A stretch of 64,000 bases of DNA from Mycobacterium sp. SVM_VP21 (GTDB lineage: Bacteria; Actinomycetota; Actinomycetes; Mycobacteriales; Mycobacteriaceae): NCBI GenBank assembly GCA_024758765.1, contig CP101406.1, forward strand, positions 434,001 through 498,000, written 5' to 3'. A program made the position numbers and the translations under genes. Every line of letters starts with the position of its first letter. The stretch's first letter is position 1. The notes under the pieces were generated by a model, which was given only the letters and a program-made list of their open reading frames with translations, was not told the DNA's origin and did not search any database. This document shows positions 28,760 to 37,777 of the stretch, in pieces.

Positions 28760-30165
28760 GGACGCGACTTCTCCGCGGCGGTGACGGTCTCGATCTGCGC
28801 GGCGACCCGGGCCACCACCGCGTCCACCGCGGCGGCGTCGGGCGCCTCGACGTTGAGCCGCAGCAGCGGCTCGGTGTTGGAGCTGCGCAGGTTGAACCAG
28901 CTGCCCGAACCCAGGTCGACGGTCACGCCGTCGAGGTGGTCCACCGACGACACCTGGTCACCGAAAGACCCGACCACCGCATCCACGAGAACGGACGCAT
29001 CGACTCCGTCTGTCAGGGTGAAGTTGATCTCGCCGGACGCCGCGTAGCGCTGGTAGTCGGCGGTCAGCTCCGACAACGGACGCTGTTGTTCACCGAGTGC
29101 GGCCAGTACGTGCAGGGCGGCCAGCATGCCCGAGTCGGCGCCCCAGAAGTCCCGGAAGTAGTAGTGCGCCGAGTGCTCCCCGCCGAAGATGGCCCCGGTC
29201 TCGGCCATCAGCGCCTTGATGTAGGAATGCCCGACCCGCGACCGCAGCGGGGTGCCGCCGCGCTCGGTGACCAGTTCCGGCACCGCATGCGAGGTGATCA
29301 GGTTGTGAATCACCGTCGCACCGGGCTCGCGGGCCAATTCGCGGGCCGCTACCAGGCCAGTCACCGCCGACGGCGACACCGGCTCACCGCGCTCGTCGAC
29401 CACGAAGCACCGGTCGGCATCGCCGTCGAAGGCCAGGCCGATATCGGCGCCTTGCTCGCGCACGAATGCCTGCAGATCCACCAGGTTTGCCGGATCCAGT
29501 GGGTTGGCCTCGTGGTTGGGGAAGTTGCCGTCCAGCTCGAAATACAGCGGCAGCAGCGTGATCGCGCCGACCGATCCGAACACCGCCGGTGCGGTGTGGC
29601 CCGCCATGCCGTTGCCGGCGTCGACGGCCACCCGCAGCGGACGCAGGCCGGAGATGTCGACCAGGGAGTGCAGGAATGCCGCATAGTCGGCCAGCACATC
29701 GCGGTCGGTGATGCTGCCGCGCGATCCGTCGCCGGCCAGGTCGAAGCCGGCTATCAGCTCATCGCGGATCCGGCCCAGGCCGGTGTCGGCGCCCACCGGC
29801 TTGGCACCGGCCCGGCAGAGCTTGATGCCGTTGTAAGCGGCCGGGTTGTGGCTGGCGGTGAACATCGCACCCGGGCAGTCCAGCGCCCCGGAGGCGAAAT
29901 AGAGCTGGTCGGTCGACGCCAGCCCGATCCGGACCACATCCAGGCCGCGGGCAACCACACCCTCGGCAAACGCCGCAGACAGCAGTGGCGAACTGTCCCG
30001 CATGTCGTGGCCGATCACCACCTGCCGGGCGCCTTCCTCGGCCATCAGCCGGGCAAACGAGGACCCAACCTCGGTGACGAGGGATTCATCGATCTCCGAA
30101 CCGACCAGACCGCGTACGTCGTACGCCTTGATCACACGGTGGACAGCCGCAGCGGGCCGAGACAT
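28756..30165 (-). CDS. pmmA: Phosphomannomutase
   Basis: A 469-residue alpha-D-phosphohexomutase that converts mannose-6-P to mannose-1-P. Catalytic phosphoserine loop TASHNPAAYNGIK, Mg2+ loop DGDADRCFV, sugar loop GGEHSAHYYF and phosphate-binding RSSNTEPLLRL appear in the expected order. I chose ATG 30165 because AGGAG precedes it and the N-terminus then begins at the conserved VIKAYDVRGLVG. It is the ortholog of Rv3257c. Confidence 0.95.
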   Translation of the reverse strand: MSRPAAAVHRVIKAYDVRGLVGSEIDESLVTEVGSSFARLMAEEGARQVVIGHDMRDSSPLLSAAFAEGVVARGLDVVRIGLASTDQLYFASGALDCPGAMFTASHNPAAYNGIKLCRAGAKPVGADTGLGRIRDELIAGFDLAGDGSRGSITDRDVLADYAAFLHSLVDISGLRPLRVAVDAGNGMAGHTAPAVFGSVGAITLLPLYFELDGNFPNHEANPLDPANLVDLQAFVREQGADIGLAFDGDADRCFVVDERGEPVSPSAVTGLVAARELAREPGATVIHNLITSHAVPELVTERGGTPLRSRVGHSYIKALMAETGAIFGGEHSAHYYFRDFWGADSGMLAALHVLAALGEQQRPLSELTADYQRYAASGEINFTLTDGVDASVLVDAVVGSFGDQVSSVDHLDGVTVDLGSGSWFNLRSSNTEPLLRLNVEAPDAAAVDAVVARVAAQIETVTAAEKSRP

Positions 30166-30223
30166 GGACAGGGCTCCTGACGCAGTGGACTCTTGACGCC
30201 CAAGCCTAGCCCGGAACCCCCGA

Positions 30224-30664
30224 TCAGTCCGAAGGGTCTGGCAACACACGCAGGTGGCCGCGGCGTCGACCATTGGTCTTGCCGGGCGGACCGGGCGGTG
30301 CCAGCACACCACCACCGGGTCCGGCGGTGGGTGCTCCGCGGGTCGGGGAGTCGACCGGATTCGCCTGTGGGTACCACCCGTTGGCCGGGGCTGCCCGCCC
30401 GGATTCGCGCTCGCGAACCGCCTCGGCGAGCGCGATCAGGTCATCCTCTTCCGGCGAAACCCAGGGGCCGGGGTGGCGGACCAGTTCCCAACCGCGCGGG
30501 GCGGTGATCCGGCCTGCATGGTTGAAGCACAGGTCCCAGGAATGCGGCTCAGCGGCAGTCGCCAGCGGGCCGACCACGGCGGTGGAGTCCGAGTAGACGA
30601 ACGTCAGCGTCGCCACCGCATAGTGCGGACACCCTGGCCGGCAGCAACGACGAGGAACGTTCAC
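30224..30664 (-). CDS. DUF3499 family protein
   Basis: A 146-residue actinobacterial protein (Rv3258c ortholog). RRCCRPGCPHYAVATLTFVY and WDLCFNHAGRIT provide Cys and His that could bind zinc. The C-terminal third is Pro/Gly-rich and basic. GTG 30664 immediately precedes the conserved PRRCC motif. The function is unknown. It is probably the first gene of the mannose operon and is divergent from the zincin-like gene. Confidence 0.88.
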   Translation of the reverse strand: MNVPRRCCRPGCPHYAVATLTFVYSDSTAVVGPLATAAEPHSWDLCFNHAGRITAPRGWELVRHPGPWVSPEEDDLIALAEAVRERESGRAAPANGWYPQANPVDSPTRGAPTAGPGGGVLAPPGPPGKTNGRRRGHLRVLPDPSD

Positions 30665-30741
30665 GCGGTCGAGGCTATCGTGGCCGCTCGCCCCCGCAGC
30701 GCCGGACACGCGCAAGGCGCCGGCACCCTATGCATAACCGT

Positions 30742-30747
30742 TACCAT
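30742..30747 (+). promoter_or_regulatory. -10 box of a leaderless promoter (zincin-like gene)
   Basis: TACCAT (TAnnnT) ends 7 bases before GTG 30755, and no ribosome site is seen. This is the spacing expected when transcription begins at the start codon. Confidence 0.55.
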
Positions 30748-30754
30748 CTTCTGC

Positions 30755-31210
30755 GTGATCGCCACGCGTCGCCGCTGGCGCGGCCGCGAAACCCGCGGGC
30801 CGCTGTTGCCGCCCACCGTGCCAGGCTGGCGCACCCGCGCCGAACGGTTCGACATGGCCGTGCTGGAGGCCTACGAGCCCATCGAACAACGATGGAAGCA
30901 ACGGTTGACGGCGCTCGACGTCGCCGTCGATGAGATCCCGCGGATCGCCGCAAAGGATCCCGACAGTGTGCAGTGGCCCCCAGAGGTGGTCGCGGACGGG
31001 CCAATTCCGCTGGCCCGTTTGATCCCGGCCGGGGTGGACGTTCGAGGAAATCCGACGCGGGCCCGAATCTTGCTGTTCCGCAAGCCGATCGAGCAACGCG
31101 CAAACGACAGCACAGAACTCGGTGATTTATTGCACGAGATTCTGGTGGCCCAAGTCGCCACCTACTTGGATGTCGAGCCCACCGTCATCGATCCGACGAT
31201 CGACGACTAG
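30755..31210 (+). CDS. Zincin-like DUF1025 family protein with degenerate HExxH
   Basis: A 151-residue ortholog of Rv3259. It belongs to the small metallopeptidase-like family whose active site is HExxH. Here the motif is LLHEILVAQVATYL: the second His is replaced by Val, so zinc hydrolase activity is unlikely. Rv3259 has the same change in my memory, so this is a lineage feature rather than decay. GTG 30755 is chosen from the leaderless promoter and agreement with Rv3259. It converges on whiB2 with an 8-base gap. Confidence 0.88.
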   Translation: MIATRRRWRGRETRGPLLPPTVPGWRTRAERFDMAVLEAYEPIEQRWKQRLTALDVAVDEIPRIAAKDPDSVQWPPEVVADGPIPLARLIPAGVDVRGNPTRARILLFRKPIEQRANDSTELGDLLHEILVAQVATYLDVEPTVIDPTIDD

Positions 31211-31218
31211 TCCCTAAC

Positions 31219-31623
31219 TCAGATAATGCCGCGCTTGAGGCGGCGGCGCTCACGCTCGGAAAGCCCACCCCAGATACCGAAGCGCTCGTCGTGAGCCAAG
31301 GCGTATTCCAGGCACTCGCTGCGAACCGAGCAACGCTGGCAGATCTTCTTGGCCTCCCGGGTCGAGCCGCCCTTCTCCGGGAAGAACGCCTCGGGGTCGG
31401 TCTGCGAGCACAGGGCGCGGTCCTGCCACTGCTCATTGGTGGCTGTCGCGGGGTCGAACGGGTCGAACTCGTCGTAGTCCTCAGGTTCGGGAACCAGACT
31501 CAGATGTGGCCGACTGGGCATCGCCTCTAGCCCGCTCGGCCCAGCCATTTCAGCCATTTCAGCCATTTCGGCACCGGCGTGCGGTGCTCCCCCCATCACG
31601 CCCCAAAGGTGCTCATAGGACAT
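31219..31623 (-). CDS. whiB2: WhiB2 (WhmD) iron-sulfur regulator of septation
   Basis: A 134-residue WhiB protein. The 4Fe-4S ligands are C72, C95, C98 and C104, followed by the signature FGIWGGLSERERRRLKR. This protein is essential for septation in mycobacteria. M. tuberculosis WhiB2 is about 89 residues as annotated; this one has an N-terminal extension containing EMAEMAEMA. ATG 31623 has GAGGAGG a suitable distance upstream. Alternative downstream Met codons exist at residues 10 and 20. Confidence 0.95.
   Translation of the reverse strand: MSYEHLWGVMGGAPHAGAEMAEMAEMAGPSGLEAMPSRPHLSLVPEPEDYDEFDPFDPATATNEQWQDRALCSQTDPEAFFPEKGGSTREAKKICQRCSVRSECLEYALAHDERFGIWGGLSERERRRLKRGII
31542..31568. 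repeat. Perfect 9-bp triplet repeat in whiB2
   Basis: CAGCCATTT occurs three times in a row and encodes the EMA repeats (Glu-Met-Ala) of the WhiB2 N-terminal extension. Copy number could vary by strand slippage without breaking the frame. Confidence 0.85.
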
Positions 31624-31969
31624 GCTCCGCCTCCTCACCTGTAGCGCGATCCTGATATGTCGGCCGAATCGGAAGATATTGACCATCCCGATTCGAACAT
31701 GTGATCGAATCTCGGTCTGCGACACCGAAATCGGCTGGCCAACCGGGAAATGACACTAGTGTGATTAGACACGGGTTGATCAGCCCGGTCAAGCCGATTG
31801 GCCAAATTCCTTACCATCCCGTGATCGATTTCCAACGTGTCCGTGACCGGCGAGTCCGTGTCATCTACCCCACACCCGCCCCTCGGCGTGTCTTACCGAG
31901 CCCCCGATGCAGCGGTGACGGCGGTCCGCCACGCCAGCCGCAACGGCGCCAAAGGTACTGTCGTGCGCT
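31624..31969. promoter_or_regulatory. Divergent whiB2/fbiA control region (346 bases, no gene)
   Basis: Contains the promoters of both genes. Visible elements are TCGAAC-ATGT-GATCGA at 31693-31708 (11 of 12 bases of the mycobacterial LexA box TCGAAC-N4-GTTCGA), the perfect palindrome ACACTAGTGT at 31753-31762, and the near-palindrome CGGGTTGATCAGCCCG at 31772-31787. The regulators are not known. Confidence 0.5.
31956..31961 (+). promoter_or_regulatory. -10 box of a leaderless promoter (fbiA)
   Basis: TACTGT ends 8 bases before GTG 31970. No ribosome site precedes the GTG. Confidence 0.5.
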
Positions 31970-32977
31970 GTGAAGGTCACCGTTCTCGTCGGGGGGGTCG
32001 GCGGCGCCCGGTTCCTGCTCGGCGTCCAGAAACTACTGGGTCTGGGCCAATTCGCCGAATCCCCAGCTGGCAACGGGGCCGACCCGCACGAACTGACCGC
32101 GGTCGTCAACGTCGGCGACGATGCCTGGATGCACGGGGTGCGCATCTGCCCCGATCTGGACACCTGCATGTACACCCTGGGCGGCGGCGTGGATGCCGAG
32201 CGCGGCTGGGGTCACCGCGACGAAACCTGGCACGCCATGGAGGAGTTGGCCCGCTACGGCATGCAGCCGGACTGGTTCGGCCTCGGCGACCGCGACCTTG
32301 CCACCCACCTGGTCCGCACCCAGTCGCTGCGCGCCGGCTATCCGCTGACCGAGGTGACCTCCGCGCTGTGTGAGCGCTGGCAGCCCGGAGCGCGACTGCT
32401 GCCGGTCACCAACGACAGCTGCGAAACCCACGTCGTCATCACCGATCCGGCCGACGACACCCAGCGCGCGATCCATTTCCAGGAGTGGTGGGTGCGCTAC
32501 CGCGCCCAAGTTCCCACCCACGGGTTCGGCTTCGTGGGCGCAGAGAAGGCCACTGCCACACCCGAAGTCGTCGACGCCATCACCGGCGCCGACATCGTGC
32601 TGCTGGCCCCCTCCAATCCGGTGGTCAGCATCGGCGCCATCCTGGCCATTCCGGGTGTCCGCGCGGCACTGCGCTCCACTGCGGCACCGATCGTCGGCTA
32701 CTCCCCGATCATCGCTGGAAAGCCGTTGCGCGGCATGGCCGATGTCTGCCTGAGCGTGATCGGCCTGGATTCCACCTCCCGGGCCGTCGGCGAGCACTAC
32801 GGCGCCCGCAGCGGAACCGGGATTCTGGACTACTGGCTGGTGCACGAGGGCGAGTCGGTCGACGGCGCCGACATCGCCGGCGTGACCGTTCGCGCCGCCC
32901 CGCTGCTGATGACCGATCCGGCGACCACCGCCGAAATGGTCCGCACCGGACTGGAGCTAGCGGGGGTGTCGCCATAA
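31970..32977 (+). CDS. fbiA: FbiA, 2-phospho-L-lactate/phosphoenolpyruvyl transferase of F420 synthesis
   Basis: A 335-residue enzyme that joins the three-carbon phospho group from the activated donor (EPPG/LPPG) to Fo, giving (dehydro)F420-0. It starts [18 protein letters not shown], with [19 protein letters not shown] and [13 protein letters not shown] typical of the CofD family. The stop overlaps the fbiB start region. Coenzyme F420 serves nitroreductases and redox balance in mycobacteria. Confidence 0.96.
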   Translation: MKVTVLVGGVGGARFLLGVQKLLGLGQFAESPAGNGADPHELTAVVNVGDDAWMHGVRICPDLDTCMYTLGGGVDAERGWGHRDETWHAMEELARYGMQPDWFGLGDRDLATHLVRTQSLRAGYPLTEVTSALCERWQPGARLLPVTNDSCETHVVITDPADDTQRAIHFQEWWVRYRAQVPTHGFGFVGAEKATATPEVVDAITGADIVLLAPSNPVVSIGAILAIPGVRAALRSTAAPIVGYSPIIAGKPLRGMADVCLSVIGLDSTSRAVGEHYGARSGTGILDYWLVHEGESVDGADIAGVTVRAAPLLMTDPATTAEMVRTGLELAGVSP

Positions 32978-34323
32978 AGGGGCAGGGCGAGCACGGCAGC
33001 GCCGCCAAGGTCGAGATCCTGCCGGTGACCGGCTTGGGCGAATTTCGGCCCGGCGACGATCTGGCGGCCGCGCTGGCCCAAGCCGCACCGTGGCTGGCCG
33101 ACGGGGACGTCGTGGTCGTCACCAGCAAGGTGGTGTCCAAGTGCGAGGGCCGCATCGTGCCGGCGCCGCACGACGCCGAGGCGCGTGATGCGCTGCGCCG
33201 CCAACTGGTCGAGGCCGAGGCGGTACGCGTACTGGCTCGCAAGGGCCGCACCTGGATCACCGAGAATCGCCTCGGACTGGTGCAGGCCGCCGCCGGTGTG
33301 GACGGCTCCAACGTCGGCGCGTGCGAACTCGCGCTGTTGCCTGTCGATCCCGACGGCAGCGCCGCCGCGTTGCGCGCCGGACTGGCCGAGCGTCTGGGCG
33401 TCACAGTGGCGGTGCTGATCACCGACACCATGGGCCGCGCCTGGCGCAACGGCCAGATCGACGTCGCGATAGGGGCCTGCGGCCTGACCGTGCTCAACGG
33501 CTACGCCGGCTCCGTCGACCGGCACGGCAACGAATTGGTGGTCACCGAAGTCGCCGTCGCAGACGAACTCGCCGCGGCCGCCGACCTGGTCAAGGGCAAG
33601 CTCACCAATGTCCCGGTGGCCGTGGTCCGTGGTGTCGCCAGCCCCGACAACGGTTCCACCGCAGCCGCACTGGTGCGTTCCGGCTCCGAGGACCTGTTCT
33701 GGCTGGGGACCGCCGAGGCCATCGAGGTGGGGCGCGGGCAGGCTCAACTGCTGCGCCGCTCCGTGCGCAGCTTCGCTGCGGAACCCGTTCCGGCACAACT
33801 GATCACCGACGCCATGGCCGAGGCCCTGACTGCCCCGGCGCCGCATCACACCCGCCCGGTCCGGTTCGTGTGGCTGCAGACCCCGAGTGTGCGCACGCGG
33901 CTGCTCGACGCCATGGCGCAGCAGTGGCGGTCCGACCTGGCCGGCGACGGCAAGTCCCCCGAGTCCATTGAGGCTCGCGTCTCGCGTGGCCAGATCCTTT
34001 ATGACGCACCCGAAGTCGTGATCCCGATCATGGTGCCCGATGGTGCGCACCACTACCCCGACGCCACCCGCACCGCCGCCGAGCACACCATGTTCACGGT
34101 CGCCGTCGGTGCCGCCGTCCAGGGCCTGTTGGTGGCCCTGGCGGTACGCGGCGTAGGCAGCTGCTGGATCGGTTCGACCATCTTCACCCCCGAGCTGGTC
34201 CGCACCGAACTGGATCTGCCGCCCGACTGGGAGCCCTTGGGCGCCATCGCGATCGGCTACCCGACCGAGCCGCCCGAACCCCGCGCACCGGCCGACGTCG
34301 GCGACCTGCTGGTGCGGCGATGA
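32974..34323 (+). CDS. fbiB: FbiB, bifunctional F420:gamma-glutamyl ligase/nitroreductase-domain protein
   Basis: A 449-residue enzyme that adds the oligoglutamate tail to F420 and reduces dehydro-F420. Residues 1-245 are the CofE ligase domain ([27 protein letters not shown]). Residues 250-449 are an FMN-binding nitroreductase domain. Homology to M. tuberculosis FbiB (448 residues) starts at ATA 32974, which overlaps the fbiA stop as ATAA. No ATG, GTG or TTG is available in this frame near there; the first is GTG 33025, which would remove 17 conserved residues. I therefore annotate an ATA start. The nudix gene overlaps the stop by 4 bases. Confidence 0.92.
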   Translation: MKGQGEHGSAAKVEILPVTGLGEFRPGDDLAAALAQAAPWLADGDVVVVTSKVVSKCEGRIVPAPHDAEARDALRRQLVEAEAVRVLARKGRTWITENRLGLVQAAAGVDGSNVGACELALLPVDPDGSAAALRAGLAERLGVTVAVLITDTMGRAWRNGQIDVAIGACGLTVLNGYAGSVDRHGNELVVTEVAVADELAAAADLVKGKLTNVPVAVVRGVASPDNGSTAAALVRSGSEDLFWLGTAEAIEVGRGQAQLLRRSVRSFAAEPVPAQLITDAMAEALTAPAPHHTRPVRFVWLQTPSVRTRLLDAMAQQWRSDLAGDGKSPESIEARVSRGQILYDAPEVVIPIMVPDGAHHYPDATRTAAEHTMFTVAVGAAVQGLLVALAVRGVGSCWIGSTIFTPELVRTELDLPPDWEPLGAIAIGYPTEPPEPRAPADVGDLLVRR

Positions 34324-34859
34324 GTCTGCACGACTCCGCTGTCGCGGCGCTAAGCGCTTGGGCCGCACCTGATTCCGCACAGGACTCGCTGCGGCATGCG
34401 GTGCTGGCGTTTCTGGCTGCCCGCCCCGACGCATGCCGGCGCGAATGCGTTCCCGGCCACATCACCGCATCCACCCTGGTGCTCGACCACACCGGCGAGC
34501 ACGCGCTGCTCACGCTGCACCCGCGGGTGGGCCGCTGGCTGCAGCTCGGCGGGCACTGCGAGAACACCGACGCCGACATCGTCGCCGCCGCGCTGCGCGA
34601 GGCCACCGAGGAATCCGGCATCACCGACCTGCGACTGGATCCTGCGCTGGCGGCCGTGCATGTGCACCCGGTGACGTGCTCACTGGGCGTGCCGACCCGG
34701 CACCTGGACCTGCAGTTCGTCGCGCACGCGCCCGCGGACGCACAGATCGGGATCAGCGACGAGTCGCTGGCGCTGCGCTGGTGGCCGGTGGACGCGCTGC
34801 CGCCGGACGCCGACGACGCGCTGGCGCATCTGGTGGCGCGGGCCGTCGCGGCCGCCTGA
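34320..34859 (+). CDS. NUDIX hydrolase
   Basis: A 179-residue protein with a complete Nudix box starting [24 protein letters not shown] in its middle (G-x5-E-x7-REUxEExGU spacing). It hydrolyses a nucleoside diphosphate linked to X; the substrate is unknown. ATG 34320 overlaps the fbiB stop (ATGA), so it is the third gene of the F420 operon here. In M. tuberculosis a DNA methylase gene follows fbiB instead. Confidence 0.9.
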   Translation: MSLHDSAVAALSAWAAPDSAQDSLRHAVLAFLAARPDACRRECVPGHITASTLVLDHTGEHALLTLHPRVGRWLQLGGHCENTDADIVAAALREATEESGITDLRLDPALAAVHVHPVTCSLGVPTRHLDLQFVAHAPADAQIGISDESLALRWWPVDALPPDADDALAHLVARAVAAA

Positions 34860-34938
34860 TCCAGGCGTTGACACTGCGTCTATGGCGGAAAAGTTCGAGA
34901 AGGATGCGCCCTGAGCGCAGAGTCAGCGGAAAACCGGC

Positions 34939-36012
34939 TCACACGTCCGACGAGTAGCGGATCCCACAGTCCGGTATCGACACCCCGGGCCACACCCGAG
35001 CCCCGCGCAGCAGCTCGCAGCGAGCCCCGATGTCGGCACCGTCGCCGATCACTCCGTCGCGGATCAGCGCGCGCGGCCCGATCCGGGCGCCGAACCCGAT
35101 GATCGAGCGTTCAATCACACTGCCGGCCTCGACTTTCACCCCGTCGAAGATCACCGCGCCGTCGAGGCGGGCGCCCGGTCCGATCTCCGCGCCCCGGCCC
35201 ACCACGGTCCCGCCGATCAGAACCGTGCCCGGCGCCACCGAGGCACCGTCGTGCACCAGCGCTTCGCCGCGCTGGCCGCCCAGCGCCGGCGACGGCGCGA
35301 TGCCGCGCACCAGGTCTGCCGAACCCCGCACAAAATCCTCCGGGGTGCCCATGTCGCGCCAGTAGCTGGTGTCGACGTATCCGCAGACCTTCACACCGTC
35401 TGCCAGCAACGCGGGAAAAACCTCGCGCTCCACCGAAACCGGGCGTCCGCGCGGGATGCGGTCGATGACGTCGCGGGACAGCACGTAGCAACCGGCATTG
35501 ATCTGGTCGGTCGGCGGGTCCTCGGTCTTCTCCAGGAATGCGGTGACCCGCCCGTCCTCGGTGGGCACGCAGCCGAAGGCACGGGGATCGCCGACGCGGA
35601 CCAGGTGCAGGGTCGCCTCGGCACCCTGTTCGCGGTGGTAGGCGTGCAGTTCGGTTAGATCTGCCCCGGAGAGCACGTCACCGTTGAACACCATCGCGGT
35701 GTCATGGCGCAGCTTAGGAGCGACGTTGGCGATACCGCCGCCGGTGCCCAGCGGCTCCTCCTCGGTCACATAATCGATCTGCAGGCCCAGCGCCGAACCG
35801 TCGCCGAACTCCTCGGCGAACACCTCCGGCTTATACGACGTGCTGAGGATGACGTGCTCGATGCCGGCCGCGGCGATCCGCGACAGCAGGTGAGTCAGGA
35901 AGGGCAGACCCGCCGTCGGCAGCATCGGCTTGGGCGCCGAGAGGGTCAGCGGCCGCAGCCGGGTCCCCTTGCCGCCGACGAGGACCACCGCGTCGACTTG
36001 GCTCAGTGTCAC
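34939..36012 (-). CDS. manB: Mannose-1-phosphate guanylyltransferase (GDP-mannose pyrophosphorylase)
   Basis: A 357-residue enzyme with the nucleotidyltransferase signature VLVGGKGTRLRPLT and a C-terminal left-handed beta-helix of hexapeptide repeats (about 250-345). It makes GDP-mannose from mannose-1-P and GTP. It is the ortholog of Rv3264c and overlaps wbbL (36009-36012), so the three genes rmlD-wbbL-manB are one operon. It supplies mannosylation while its partners build the arabinogalactan linker. Confidence 0.95.
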   Translation of the reverse strand: MTLSQVDAVVLVGGKGTRLRPLTLSAPKPMLPTAGLPFLTHLLSRIAAAGIEHVILSTSYKPEVFAEEFGDGSALGLQIDYVTEEEPLGTGGGIANVAPKLRHDTAMVFNGDVLSGADLTELHAYHREQGAEATLHLVRVGDPRAFGCVPTEDGRVTAFLEKTEDPPTDQINAGCYVLSRDVIDRIPRGRPVSVEREVFPALLADGVKVCGYVDTSYWRDMGTPEDFVRGSADLVRGIAPSPALGGQRGEALVHDGASVAPGTVLIGGTVVGRGAEIGPGARLDGAVIFDGVKVEAGSVIERSIIGFGARIGPRALIRDGVIGDGADIGARCELLRGARVWPGVSIPDCGIRYSSDV

Positions 36013-36896
36013 GGGTGTCCCTTCGTCAATTTGCGGCGGGCGTTACGCACCGCCAAATGTGAGCGCACCGCCAGCGCGCCTCGCATGCTCCAGCGCAGCG
36101 GAGCCTGCCACCAGCCGGCATGCCGGTCGGCGAGGTAGGTGTAGGTGCTGCGGTGGTGCGCGGCCAGGTTGCGCGCGGGGTCCTTGCCGGTGGCGTGACC
36201 CTTCTGGTGCAACACCTCCGACGACGGCACGTAGACATTGAGCCACCCGGCCTTGGCCAGCCGGTCCCCCAAGTCGACGTCCTCCATATAGAGGAAGTAG
36301 CGCTCATCGAAGCCGCCGATCGCGTCGAACGCGGCCCGGCGCACCAGCAGGCACGCCCCCGACAGCCACCCGACCGCCCGCTCGCTGGGCTCCAGCCGTT
36401 CCTGCCGGTAGGCGCGAGTCCAGGGATTGTTGGGCCACACCGGGCCGACCACGGCGTGCATGCCGCCGCGAATCAGGCTGGGCAGATGCCGCGCCGAGGG
36501 ATACACCGAACCGTCCGGCTCCCGGATCAGCGGGCCGAGCGTCGCCGCCCGCGGCCAGCGGGCCGCCGCATCCAGCAGGGCCTCGATGCTGCCCGGCCCC
36601 CACTGCACATCGGGGTTGGCCACGATGAGAAATTCGCTGCGTTCGCCGCCCTCGGCGTCCAACAGGGCCACCCCGGCATTGACCGCTCCGCCGTAGCCCA
36701 GATTGGCGCCGGTATGCAGCAACTGCACGTTGGGATAGCGCTGCGCGGCTTCCTCGGGCGAACCGTCGGTGGATCCATTGTCGGCCATCACCACCCGCAC
36801 CGGACGATCGGTCGCCAGCGACAGCGATGCCAGGAAGCGGTCCAGATGCCAACCCGGCGAATAGGTCACCGTCACCACCGGTAGCGCCTCACTCAC
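36009..36896 (-). CDS. wbbL: Rhamnosyltransferase WbbL (arabinogalactan linker)
   Basis: A 295-residue GT2-type transferase that adds rhamnose from dTDP-Rha to decaprenyl-PP-GlcNAc, the linker between peptidoglycan and arabinogalactan. Motifs are MADNGSTDGSPEEA and VANPDVQWGPGSIEALL, plus GGFDERYFLYMEDVDLGDR with the likely catalytic acidic residues. GTG 36896 gives VSEALPVVTVTYSPG, matching the M. tuberculosis N-terminus. It lies 10 bases downstream of rmlD and is essential in mycobacteria. Confidence 0.94.
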   Translation of the reverse strand: MSEALPVVTVTYSPGWHLDRFLASLSLATDRPVRVVMADNGSTDGSPEEAAQRYPNVQLLHTGANLGYGGAVNAGVALLDAEGGERSEFLIVANPDVQWGPGSIEALLDAAARWPRAATLGPLIREPDGSVYPSARHLPSLIRGGMHAVVGPVWPNNPWTRAYRQERLEPSERAVGWLSGACLLVRRAAFDAIGGFDERYFLYMEDVDLGDRLAKAGWLNVYVPSSEVLHQKGHATGKDPARNLAAHHRSTYTYLADRHAGWWQAPLRWSMRGALAVRSHLAVRNARRKLTKGHP

Positions 36897-36906
36897 GGCG
36901 TAGAGG

Positions 36907-37764
36907 TTATCTGGCCACAGCGGCGGACAGTGCATCGCTCCACCGGCGCAGCGGTGCCAGGCCGGCCCGCGCCGACTCGGCGCCCGACAACGCGGAGTAG
37001 CCGGGCCGGGCCGCCGGGCGTGGATGCGCTGCACTGCTGACCGGGTGCACCCGGTCCGGATCGGCGCCGAGGGCGGCGAACACCGCGCGGGCCTGTTCGT
37101 AGCGGCTCGCGGCACCAGCGTTGGCGGCGTGCAACACCCGGGCACTCGGCGGTGCGGCGGCCAATGCCAGCAGTGCATCGACGAGATCGCCGACATAGGT
37201 CGGGGATCCGATCTGGTCGTCGACCACCTCCACGTCCCCATCGCCCGCGGCCCGTTCGCGCATCACCGCGGCGAAGTCGGAGCCGCCGGCGGCGCCGGTG
37301 TAGACCCACGCGGTGCGCACCACCAGGGCATCTGGCGAGGCCGCCAGTACGGCGTTCTCACCAGCCAGTTTGGTGGCGCCGTAGATGGACAGCGGCCGGG
37401 TGGCATCGCCCGGCTCGTACGGGCGCGGCGAGGCGCCACCGAAGTCACCGTCGAAGACGTAATCAGTGGAGATATGGATCAGCCGGGCCCCGGCCCGCGC
37501 GCAGGCGGCCGCCAGGTGGCCCGGTCCGGTCGCGTTGACGGCATGGGCACGCTCGGCGTCGGTCTCGGCGGCGTCCACGTTGGTGTAGGCCGCAGCGTTG
37601 ATCAGCACGTCACCGGCCCGCAAGTCCATGGCGTCCACCGCGGCGGCATCGGTGATGTCGCACTGCGCCGAGGTCAGTGCCAGCACGTCATGGCCCGTCT
37701 CGGCGGCGCGGGAGGCCAGAAAAGTGCCGACTTGGCCGCCGGCGCCGGTGATCACAATCCGCAT
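36907..37764 (-). CDS. rmlD: dTDP-4-dehydrorhamnose reductase
   Basis: A 285-residue extended SDR that makes dTDP-L-rhamnose. The NAD(P) motif ITGAGGQVGTFLA is at the N-terminus, with ISTDYVFDG and YGATKLAGE (catalytic YxxxK) following. ATG 37764 matches the family start. The frame stays open upstream through a 57-bp tandem repeat, and GTG 37797 in the first repeat, with an AGGAGG-like site, could add an 11-residue extension (VKLEPPHKLEP). Confidence 0.94.
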   Translation of the reverse strand: MRIVITGAGGQVGTFLASRAAETGHDVLALTSAQCDITDAAAVDAMDLRAGDVLINAAAYTNVDAAETDAERAHAVNATGPGHLAAACARAGARLIHISTDYVFDGDFGGASPRPYEPGDATRPLSIYGATKLAGENAVLAASPDALVVRTAWVYTGAAGGSDFAAVMRERAAGDGDVEVVDDQIGSPTYVGDLVDALLALAAAPPSARVLHAANAGAASRYEQARAVFAALGADPDRVHPVSSAAHPRPAARPGYSALSGAESARAGLAPLRRWSDALSAAVAR

Positions 37765-37777
37765 GGGCTCGAGCTTA

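Noticed and set aside
28666..30180. 504-codon plus-strand frame opposite pmmA
   Set aside because: Antisense to a clear phosphomannomutase with all motifs; no ribosome site.
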